This document shows, piece after piece, positions 11,487 through 23,400 of a stretch of 64,000 nt of DNA. Under the pieces are notes generated by a model. It was not told the DNA's origin. It ran no database searches and saw only the letters and a list, made by a program, of their open reading frames with translations. The position numbers were made by a program, and so were the translations under genes. Source of the DNA: Patiria miniata (taxonomy: Eukaryota > Echinodermata > Asteroidea > Valvatida > Asterinidae); the NCBI RefSeq assembly GCF_015706575.1, contig NW_024037058.1, positions 18,869,547 to 18,933,546 on the forward strand, in the 5' to 3' direction. Within the stretch, counting starts at the first letter, position 1. Every line of letters starts with the position of its first letter.

Positions 11487-14400
11487 ATGTCAACTGTCCA
11501 GAATCAGAGTCAACGAAGTGCTTGTTTTGGACAGGTTTGATCTTTGGCTGTTTGTTTGATTTTTTTTCGCCAATCCCAATCGGTTTACGTTCATAATCAT
11601 AAATATCGGATCGGTCATCATGCGAATGCGATTGTAATACATGTAGGCCTAGTTATTACGGTGACTGCTCTATGTTCCGACACCCCTATGTTCCGACAAC
11701 CTAGATTGTGTTACTCCCGGTTAGGGTTAGGGTTAGGAATAGGAATATGTGCAGTCGGAACATAGGAGTGTCGGAACATAGAGGTGTAACCGTTATTACT
11801 TAGTACTTATAATTAAGTTATACCACTGAATACCAGCGCCTGTAGTTTCTTATTCAACTTGGCGGCTGTCCTTATCAGGCAGGCTATTTTTTTTTAACTG
11901 AACGCATGCATCTCAGCTCATCTCAGCTCAGCTCAGCTCAAGTGTACTTGATGCTTGGTTTGCCTTTCATAATGTACAAGTACAACATTTGCTTTTTTCT
12001 GTAGTGTAAGTGTCAGAAATAGATGGATTTGGCCCAAATCCAAATTTTGGGGGCTTTATTTTATGGTTAATTATTTGTTACACATGGAGGAAGGAATAGA
12101 CCTGTGTTAAAGTTTTTAGATGCTGGAAAAAACAAGGAAAAAAATGTTGTTCTTGAAGTTGTAGGCCTAGTCTGGTTCCCAGACCTTTCTTCTTGTGGTT
12201 ATCAGCTAGCAGTGTCAGCTTAACTCGACCATTTGCCAACTCGACTCGGAGCAACTCGCCCCTTTACCAACTCGACCGTTGAACCAACTCGACCGTTGTG
12301 CGTTCAACTGTACAAGTCAACTCGACCGTTTACTAACTGAGTAACTCCTCTGTTGTCCAACTCGACCGTTGTGCGTTCAACTGGAAAAGTCAACTCCACC
12401 ATTGTCCAACTAATAAATAAAACTAATTTTAAATTATTTTTATACAAGCTTGCGTTTTGGAAATATAACAATTTAGCCTCTGCTAATTGGCAAAATCCAC
12501 TGATCCAGTGAAACATTTAGTCATTTTTTGTCAAATTATGAAAACCGAACAAAATTTTTAATATCACAACAAGTTGATTTTCAAATCAGATGTGTACATG
12601 TATCTCTTATTACAAAAAAAGTTATGGTTTTCTTTTCCGGTTCACCACACGAGGTCACAGCCGTGTTCTGGCCCCATGATCGTGACCAGAAAAGTCAGAC
12701 GGCCTGACGTGACACACGGGCAAAATACAGTTCCGATTCTGCTTTGCACAAAGCGGCAACATGGAACATGCGTACGAGTAATCGCTGTTTCAACATGCCA
12801 GACATGAATAATTATTTACCCATTTGTTTTGTTAGAGAAAGGGAAAATTAATTGATAACATTGTGCTTTTTTCCTATTTTATTTCTTGAAATTCCCACAA
12901 CTCAGAAAAATGAAATCTCATTGATTTTTCTGTGCACCTCAGGTTGAATTTAGTCAGGAGGAACATGCTGCCGTACAAGCAGCCCTCCGACAGAAGTTGG
13001 GGCCAGAGTTCATCAGTCAAAGGTCAGGAGCTGGAGGACAAAAGGTACATGTCGGTCGATCTTGCTGTTTAGTTTGGACTTTCTCTGCAGGAACAGTAGA
13101 TACATGTACCATGGTGACCGTTTTAGCTGATTTTCGGCTAACTTTGACAGAATTTTTGTTAAAAAAACGAGTTTGACAGAAAATTTGACAGAATGGACTT
13201 TTTTGGGCAGATTTCCAGCAGAATTCTGCAAAAATGGTTATTTGACAGAAAAAACAGCAAATTTGAAAAAAAAAGTGTACATTTGTTTAAAAAAGCTTCA
13301 ATCCTTTAAAACAAACCCTTGCATAATGGGACAGGTTGGCTGGTCTAGGTGCTGAGGTTCACTGGGAAACGGACTTCGTCGTGGCCGGATCTGCGTTTTG
13401 CCCAAAATGTACCAATAATTTCACAACATCTTTATGTGACTAGATTGTTTATTATGTATGAAAAAAAGAATGTTTATTATGTTTATTATGTAATTTGAAT
13501 CTAAATTAAGGCAATACTACCAAGTGTTTCTAGTGTATTTTGAGCAATTCTGGGGAATTTGGCAGATTTTTGATAAATCTAACAGGTTTTTGATGTGCAT
13601 TTAGCAGAATTTGGCTCTGACCTTACGGTCACCCTGGTAGGTACATGTGCTTTGTGACCACTTTCGAATGCTGCAGTTGGAAGGACACACAGCGTGTGTG
13701 TGTAGTGGTTAGGCCTATGGGCTCTGTGCACAAGTGCCCCCTCAACGGTAAGAAAGGGAGAGTTGGGGGAGACCACTAGCTGGGAGAGACATTTGAACAC
13801 ATTGCCGACAACGCCCGATGCTCACGCCAAGTGCTATGGCTTTGTGCGCATTCAGAATAACATTAGTCGCGCGTACTTGACCCTGTATGGGCCTAAACTT
13901 GTAGGCTATGGTGTGTGCACACGGTGTGTCCCGTACACTGGAGTATCAAAAGCGTTAAACAAGCTATGGAGTGTCATGGCCTAGCGGTTAAGAGCACCGG
14001 ACTCATGCTCTGGTGTTTCAGAGGCAACAGTGGCGTGGGTTTGAGCCCGGGTCCGGACACTTGTGCCCTTGAGCAAGGCACTTAACCATTATTGCTTCGT
14101 CCTTTGGATGGGACGTTAAGCCGGAGGTCCCGTGTGTTGTATAAGGCCTAAAGCACGTAAAAGAACCCAGTAACACTTATCGCTAAGAGAAGGGGTTTGC
14201 CCCAGTGTTTCTGGCCTCCTACTTATACTCCCTTGTGGAAGTCCTTAGGAGAAGAACCAACCAAGTACCAAGTATTCTGAATGCACGATTTTATTCTGCA
14301 TGTGAACAAAATCGTAGTGCCATCGTAGTGTCTTTGCATGCGCATCAGGTTCTGCATTCAAATGTCACTCCCAGTGGTCTCACCAGCTCTCCCTTTTGTA

Positions 14401-17400
14401 ACCATTAAAGCTATAGTCCATCATTTGCAGCTATCCAAAAAGTAACTGGCGTAATTATTGTTGAAAAACATTGGTTGAAAGATAGTAAGGGGACTAAACT
14501 CCCTGTGAAATTATTCTTTCTGGCAAGCTGTCATTTTGAAGAAATCAACAAAAGAAGGCCTTTCCAACGGTGCTTCTTAGACGCACCGTAGGAAATTCAA
14601 ATTCAAATTAGAAGTTCGCAAGCATTGGCATGACGCACACGCGCGCGTGGTTGCTATAATTCGTCGGATCAGTGCGCGACATCGCCTAGCTGGAATCGGC
14701 CCAGTGAGAACGTGTCTCGGACGCTGAATACAGGCCCAATTCAAAACATGAATGATTCAGCAACTTTTGATTTGAATCGAGATATCCTAGAATGTTGTTT
14801 TTCTCGAAATATACAGCTAAAGCTGAGCTGAAACTTCATCAGGTTAGTTGTTCACAGGCATGCAACTTTTCCTCGGATCAGCTGATTTCCTCTTTTTATA
14901 CTTCCATGTGTGCCATTGAAAATAGAAAAACACTGTACAAAGTCTTGGAAAGATTTGAATTTCCTCTTTTTGTGTGAATACCCAGTTGCATGCCTGTGTT
15001 CAGCACCCTTTAGATTTTGAGCACTATTGTTGCTTCAAACGAACAAAATGCACAAATTACAAATGATTGACTATAACTTTAAGGGGATATACTTGTTTAA
15101 CTTTTATCCTAAGCACTAAATCATATTTATTCTTTTGAATATCTAAGCATAATGTAATTAAAAATGACTTGATCAGATGCTTTACTTTGTGTTTGATTGC
15201 AATGACAGAAGAAGCGATATTCCATTGTATTTTTATTTTTCTTGTATGTTTCTTTTGACAGCTTGCCTACATTGAGGGATGGCGTCTGATATCTCTGGCC
15301 AACGAGACGTTTGGTTTCAACGGCTGGTCACATTCGGTCACTCATCAAAACATCGGTATGAGAACGATATCCCCATTTTTACAATGTCCTCCAGATTTGT
15401 AAAATATAAAATTTCAAATTTCGAATTTCAGTATGGAGCAACATATGACAAAAATATGCCTATGGACTCCTTATTACAGTACACAGGGAGGGGTAAAAAA
15501 ACTGCATCCCAAATGGCAGGACTAATTTTTGGATGAAGTTTTGCCGTAGCACTTTCAAAATCTAGGATAAGAAAGCCCAATCAATGAGTTTTCTTTTAGT
15601 ACAAGAATCATTCAGATCACTCATGTACTTTTCAAGTTACGGCATTTTGAACACAAACCCTGTTTTAAAGTTCTGTTCTGTTTTAAAGTTCTGTTGGTTG
15701 AACATTCAACAATCCTCACATCGGCATGTGTAATACTACCGCAACGCCCCATTTGCATTCTGCGCGTCATCGCGCGCACCAATCTCCATAAAGAGAGTTG
15801 TTTGCATCTTACTCCCGTACTGGACACTCCATTTTTAAGCTAGAGAGGTTTTTCAAAAAACCATAAAGTGAACTTGTTGAACAAAGTCGGGTGGGTTTTA
15901 GCAAAAAGTTTTGGGTATTTTTATACTGAAAAGGTATTTATGAAAAGGAATAAATATGTGCTAGGTCGGTATTAATTAATCACTCTGTTTAAGACTGCTT
16001 GAAGTCTGGGAGCTGGTAATTACCCTTGCCAAATAATTATCAGCACCCAGACTCCAAGAAATCTTAAACAGAATGATTAAAACCTCCCAGGCACACATTG
16101 ATTCCCTTAATCATTTGCTTAGCAGCATCATGACACGGCGCTGCTAAGCACAAAAATTTGCTTAGCACAAAAAAAAGTCTGGCTTATAAAAGCAGGTTAC
16201 CTGCCAAAACTCCACGTGATGTATATTGCTCGTGATCAGTATTCAGCTGTTGTTTGCGTAGCATGAAAATCACATGGAGTTTGGCTGGTAACCTGCTTTT
16301 ATAAGCCGGACTTTTTTTGTGCTAAGCAAATTTTTGTGCTTAGCAGCGCCGTGAAATTGGCCCTCGGACACACCATGTGCGTGCACATATTTTCTGCAAT
16401 GAGCACAAACCTACAGTCTCTCCATAGAGTACCATGAGTGCACAACAGCGATCATACTCGGGTATAAAGGTGTAAGGCTGCAATTCAGGGCGATTCACAA
16501 TGCAGTGTGCCACCAAGAGTTTGCCACATAGTTAATTATTCCCAGTGCACTTTTGGAGATGGTCGACAAATTTGCAGCGAGGGACGTTTGAATTTATTAG
16601 TTTTTCCAGTCAGTAGTTTCGTAAGCGTATGATTCGAGTACACGTTTGCCCTTTTCTTTTTATCAATATGGTGTTTTTTGTAAGGCAGCAGAACGCTATG
16701 CTCCAATCTATAACAAATTAGCTAAAGTTGTCTACTGACACTCGTTCAAATGGGCCATGTTTTGTCGACTGTAAAATTGAAAAATTAACTCTCCATGGCA
16801 AACTCTTGGTGGCGCACTGCATTGTGAATCGCCCGAATTGTTCACGATACAATACATATCACAATACGTAAGTTTTCGTCCGGACCCAGGAAGTTTTCTT
16901 TATTCACCAAGACTTTGAATGTTTTGGACTATAACTTACAGATTTCGTGGAGCAGGCTGGAGCCAAGTACTTCGTCGGTGTGAGTGCTTTTGTCAAGGTT
17001 CAGCTCAAGGTACTAGTATATGACAAAACAGATGTGCTGTGATAACTTTTGAAACCAAAAAAGCATTTTATTTTTCTTGTGGGTACATCTTTCCAAGGGA
17101 CACTGCTGTACGAGAAAAAAAGTTACCATGATTGTCCATGAAGTCATTTTATAACTTATTTGGTAAAGTCTCAACTATTCTTTGCTTGTCATTTTTGATG
17201 TAAACAAGAAATACTATCTCCATATTCAACATGATGAAAATTAGAGCAATACGCTCTGTGGATAAGCTTTCAAATCACGCGAGTAACGTGACTGCCGGCA
17301 AAAATGAGGCATTTGACTAACAATAAAATCATGCAACTTATTGGATTTAAAAAACATCACGGATACTTTTCCTCACTCTCCTCTTGACTGCTTACATGTT

Positions 17401-20400
17401 GTTAATACCCAAATTGAAAAATGCTTTATGGATATTCAATGGATGATCGGATATTCGAATATTCGACACAGCCCTAGTGTTCTTCTCTCTACTTAGGATG
17501 GTGTATTTCATGAAGACATCGGCTATGGCGTCAGTGAAGGGATGCGTTCCAAGGCTCTGTCCATTGAGAAAGCTAGGAAGGAAGCGGTGACGGACGGCCT
17601 CAAGAGAGCTCTCAAGTAAGACCAATACGTCTGTTCTCATTAAAGTCTGTTCTCCCCACTCAAAATCCAAAGAAGAATGTTTAAAACCTTAGCTTAATGG
17701 ATAAGGCCAAAAAAAAAAGTCTCCGGTTTTGGTATGCGCGCGCGTCGCCGTAGCCATGCGCGTCGGCAAAAGGAAAAAGTTTTTTTTTCAATGAAAGATG
17801 ATGTCTCAAAACCGCCAAACTCACTGGTTTGATTGGAATCCTGCTACTGCACAATTTTAACGTGTTTTTAGATTGGGTTATGATCGAGAATAAGCTTCAT
17901 GTGGCCTCTCTGGACTCCCATATATTTGCACTAAGTTTAGTCGGGCACCATTTGCAGTCATCAGCCGACATTTGAAGCAAAAAAGTTAGGTAAAAAAAAA
18001 AAAGCCGCGTCGCCGCACCACTTTTTGGACAAGCTCCATACCAGAAACCGGAGACTTATTTTTTTGGGCCTAATACACTTTTCGAGAAAACAGTGAAAAT
18101 TCATGCACACCTGTTTAATCACGAAAACTGTTTTCTTCAAAGTTCCAAAAATCAGTCAATTGACAGATCGTTGAAAATCTGAATGACAGCAGGTCAGGCA
18201 AAATAATTTCATGGGTGTTTATACAGTACAATCTTTAATCCAAGTACCGCGGTAAGCTTTTAGATAATATTTCAGTAGGCTGCTTTTCCTCCCAAGATTC
18301 TTCCTGATTTCAGGATTTTGTAACAATCCCTTTTAAAATCTGGAATTCCTTAGGTTTTCCCATAAAGGTGTTTTCGCTAAAAGTTTGTATAGAACAAAAA
18401 TAAATGTTGGTTTTAAGGCAAATAGGAACATACACAATAGACCCTACGTTGCTCTGGTGCCCTCAGCAACCCTGGTCAAACCCCCAATCTCAATCTTGAC
18501 AAATACATAAGTTGAAGGTCCCACGCAGTGTAAGTTTTGCAATGCATTCCTTGAAAATACACCTTTGTGTCCTATTTGACCTTGTTTGCAATTTTCGTTT
18601 TGCCATTTTCAAGGGTATTTTGGTGCCTTTTTTTGTTTTCGTGCTAATGCAAATTTACATATTCATGAGCAAAGGTATGATGTCATTTCAGGCAGAAACC
18701 TCAATGTTACAGCTATTTCAGCACAAAGAGCTGCCAGAGTTTTAGATATTTTGCTGTTTTTCTTTTCTTTGGTGATTCGTTGTTGTGTCACTACATGGCA
18801 GTATTAAAGCCAATAAGCAAACTTTTCTCACAAATGTTTTCAATGAGCACATTTTTGGGTTGACAATTTGAACAGAAAACCCCTAAACTGAACAGTGTCT
18901 TCTTGAAATAACGTCACAGCAACAGCACCCTCTATTGTCTGGAAAAGCATGAATTTTTTTTTAAATGTGTAGAGAAGCGCACTTTTGAATAACATTAACC
19001 AAAAAGGGATGTCAAATAGTTTTTATACATTTATGAGGAGTAGAAAGTTGCACAAAATATGTTCCTAATAAAAATTTATGTCATTGACCTTTTAATTTGC
19101 AACAAGCAGACAAATGACCATTTACGAAAGTTTGAAGCTAATGACCAATGTAGATTTTGCAGTGTGTTTTGTGATAAGCCACGTGAAATTTTGAGCTCTT
19201 TTGATCAGTGGTTACAGCATTTCATGCAAATCAAACCATGTTAAAATCAAACCATGTTAAAATCTACATTATTGTACCTGTATGCTGTAGTCCGATGGTT
19301 ACGGTTTTGACTTGTGTGCCGTGGTACATGGGTTCGAATCCTGACGGGGAACATGGTGCTTGTGCTCTTGAGCAAGGCACTTTACCATTATTGCTTCGTC
19401 CTTCGGATGGGATGTAAAGCTGTAGGTCCCGTGCGTTGTGTAATGCACGTTAAAGAACCCAGTAACACTTATTGCTAAGAGAAGGGGTTTGGCCTGGTGT
19501 TTCTGGCATGGTGGCTGCAATATGCGCCGCAGCACCTTGTAAACCCTTATAAGATGCTACATAATGGGTCTCATATTTCTCATAAACTTCATTTACCTGT
19601 CTTTAAAAATAGACATAATTACCAGCGCCTTGAGTACCTAATTGTTGGAAGATACGTGCACTATATAAGACTCCGGTATTATTATTATGTCTTGTAGGAG
19701 TTTTGGCAATGGTCTTGGGAACTGCCTCAATGATAAAGGATACCTCAGATGCATCGGGAGGGCGCCCAAACCAGTAAGTGCAACACATTAAGCTCTTCTA
19801 ATTAGAGGATGTTAGTTGATCTGCAAGTTTTAATACAGGGTTTTGCCATTTACCAACAGAACTCTGAAACATTTTGTATATTTTGATACTGTTCAGTTAA
19901 CTTTCTTAGGTGGCATTTAAACCACTCAGCCCCCTCAAGGGTAAAGGGTGTAACTTGAAAAAACGCATTTCGAGAAAATTCAGTGTCAAAGTTTAAGGTC
20001 CTCTATTGTTTGTAATTTACCATCAATTTAACCAATTTTTAACTGGGCTTAGTTGGTTTTGTATAAAAGTCAATTACATTTTACCTCATTGGCTTTGTGT
20101 TTTTTTGCTCTTATTCACGGACAGCCGGAAGAGATACTTAATGTAACTGACATGAAGAGAAGTACAGTGGACCCAAAGATCCTCCAAGCTCGCTATCAAT
20201 CCCAAACTAAGCACCAGCGGTCTCCGGGGAATCTCCAGGGCCCAGGAGAGAAGCCCTGCCGCCAAACAGCCGGCAAACCAACTGCGGAGGCAGTCCTATC
20301 CCGAGTCCAGACCAGTAGCTGCAACGCCACAAACAATCACACCACTGCGGAATTTGTAACCCCCAATCGGAGGCCTTGCCCGACTCAGGCCCCAACTCCA

Positions 20401-23400
20401 AAATGTGTCACCCCTGCTTCTGTGCCGCCAGTGCTCCACAGACAAACTCAGCATCCAGTTCCGACAGGCAGGCACCAGGATGGCAAACAGAATCAAGACG
20501 CAACTCCTTCCCCAACCCATCCAAGTGTCGCCGTCCGACCACCCAGTCCCAAAACTAAATTCACCGCGGCCAAGCCACATGCCCATCAACCCTCTAAGCC
20601 CAACAGAGAGATTCCAGATCCTTCAGCAAATCATCAGTCCTTCAAGCAAGTCCAAGACAGGACTGATACTTTGCCAGTACCGGGCTCCCATGGTGCTTTG
20701 GGTCCACGAAAGGTTGAGGAGAAACAACTTAACCTGATGTGCCAAAATGAAGAGAATGTTGATATGGAAGTAGTGGACCAGGATGCTTTGATGACAGATG
20801 GTCATCACCTCTCTCCAGAAGAAGTGATGTCTGCCCTTGCTGGTCTGCCAGTGCCTTCTGATGGGTATACAACAGAGTTGTAACGAGTCACTGATTTTTG
20901 TGACTCGAGTCGAGTCGAGTCATTTTAAAGAAGTGACTCCAGTCGAGTCGAGTCATTAGGTCAACAAGGTCGAGTCGAGTCGAGTCGAGTCACAGAGTGT
21001 GGTCGAGTCGAGTCGAGTCGAGTCAAGTATTTAGCTCGAGTCGATTCGAGTCACAAATATTTGAACACTAAATTACAATAAAAAGCAACAAACACAAGAG
21101 AGAAAGAATACAAGGCACCAGTCTATTACGGAAATCCAAAGACATAAAGTATGCTGTATGGTACCCAACCAACAGTTTCCATTGCTAGCTCACGTCACAG
21201 AAAAGAAGATGTGAAACTTCGGTCTTATAACTGGTTTGGGTTCGGGTCTAGATTTTGTTGTTCGCTGATCGCTGACAACGTTAAAACCTAATTGCATTAT
21301 ACAAAACTGTTTCTGATTATTTAAAGGTGGGCCCGTCCGTATCCATTTTTGTGTGTGAAATCGGGACATGAATTTAGCCAGCGTTCCACCAAGAACTTCA
21401 AAATCGCCCGAAACCAATGATGAAACCACGGATTGAGAAATGCGTTTTAAGTCTGGTTCCGGGTTTAGCATTACATGCTATAGAACCACAAGGTGTCGGG
21501 AGTCCGCGACACGGTGTATGTTTGTTGTTTCATTATGGAGGAAGGAAACAGACTGCCGCTGTATATAAACGTACATTATTCGCGAACATTAACGTGACGT
21601 GAACAAAAACTGGCAACGCGAACGGCGCAGCGTAAGTCATTGCAAATATTTTTCGCAAGTAAGTTTTGCTTTTATTTTGGGACTCGAGTCTTATTAGCCT
21701 TCCTCGAGTCGAGTCGAGTCATTCTGATGAGGGACTCGAGTCGAGTCGAGTCATTTGCTCGCAGTGACTCGAGTCGAGTCGAGTCATTTACCCGTCGGGA
21801 CTCGAGTCGAGTCGAGTCGCCAAAAAATGTGACTCGAGTCGGACTCGAGTCGAGTCATTGACTCGAGTCATTACAACTCTGGTATACAATACATTTCAAT
21901 CACTTCCACTGTTTGACAAAAGCAATGAAAAAAAAACCCATTTATGTGGTGGTCTAGGCTAGGGACCTGACACAGGTCACCGTTAAGATTGTGCAGTTAA
22001 ATGGAGTACTGTATGAAAAGGACCCTGTGTGCGAACTTTCGAAATCAACTCAAGTATGAGATAAACAACAAAAAAGCACAAATAGCGGAACAGTTTAAGC
22101 TATCTATCTTGTGTAACAGATCTTGCCTGCCTTCGATTCTCTCTCTGAAGTCCAACTTTTTGGTGTCCAACTTTATTGTATGCGTTCTTTGACCAGAAAG
22201 TGACCAGAAGACAAAAATCCTGGTCAGAAAAAGATGAACGAGCACAATCTATTTTGAGCTGTAACATGCACTACATGTGGGAATGCACATGTACACTTTT
22301 GGACAAAGTTTGTTAATTAGAAGGTGAAATATGACAGATATCCTGGTCAGAAAAAGATATACAATGTACAAGAAAAATCTATTTTGAGCTGTAGCATGCA
22401 CTAAGAATGCACATACACTTTTTTGGACAAATATGGTGAAACAGTTAATGAATGTCAGATGATCTTCCATAATATCACTCGCAGTCTATCTGCCGCTGAG
22501 CTTACCCCTGAGCAGCTGCTGCAGCAACGCAAGCTGCGTCAGCAGCAGAAGCAGCGGGAGTTTAGGGAGCAGCTTCTCCGCAAGCAGCAACAGCAGCAGC
22601 AGGGGCAGCAAGTGGCACAGCCGCAGCATCCAGCAGGGATGTCGGAGGCTTCCCTGAGGCAGCAGGGACCTGGGGATCCTCAGGAAGGGACTGAAGGAGG
22701 AGTACCAAATGCTGAAGAAGGTGATTGGATTGACCATGCAACTTGTATCAGTTAGCTGCAATCTCAATCTTGCAGGGTTCCCAGCCGCACTGGAAATCAG
22801 GGAAAACCTTGAAAACGAGTTTCCATTTGTCAAGTCTGTGGAAAACTCAGGGAATTTGACAGTGACTCGGAAGCGAAAGTGACTCAGAACCAGTTGGGCG
22901 TATGTGTCAATAACAATTGGCTGTGCTACCCCACCTCTTGGAGTTTTGAAAATTTCTCAGGGAAATATAATAAGATAATAATAATCGGCATTTAAGAACG
23001 CTCTAATTAGTAAACTAAATCACAGCGCTTACAGTATTATTATTAATACCCCTGATCATTGGGCCAATTTAACATTCCAAATACCATCTCAGCTCCCTGG
23101 GGAGTATACAGCTCAATGCAGCCTGTTAGGCGCAAGCAAGCTTATTCAATCACAACTATCTCTGCCCTCACAGGTACCCATTTACTCCTGGGTGGAGAGA
23201 AGCAATGAGTGACAAAGCGCCTTGCCCAAGGGCACACGCACCATGACCCCGGCTGGACTTGAACCCACAACCTGCAGCTTTACCCACAGATCACGAATCC
23301 AATGCCCTTAACCACGAGGCAACAGCAAACTTGGGGAATTTTAGTTTTTCACAGACATGACAAAGTGCTTGGAACCCTGTCTTGAAGAACTTGTAAACTA

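Noticed and set aside
20053..20124. An upstream ATG making the RAD52 exon-7 ORF look like a separate 276-codon gene
   Set aside because: The sequence before 20125 is intron: a pyrimidine-rich tract and AG precede 20125, and exon 6 ends in the matching phase.
21190..21471. 93-codon minus-strand ORF inside the hAT-like element, considered as transposase
   Set aside because: It is too short and shows no DDE or hAT dimerisation motif.
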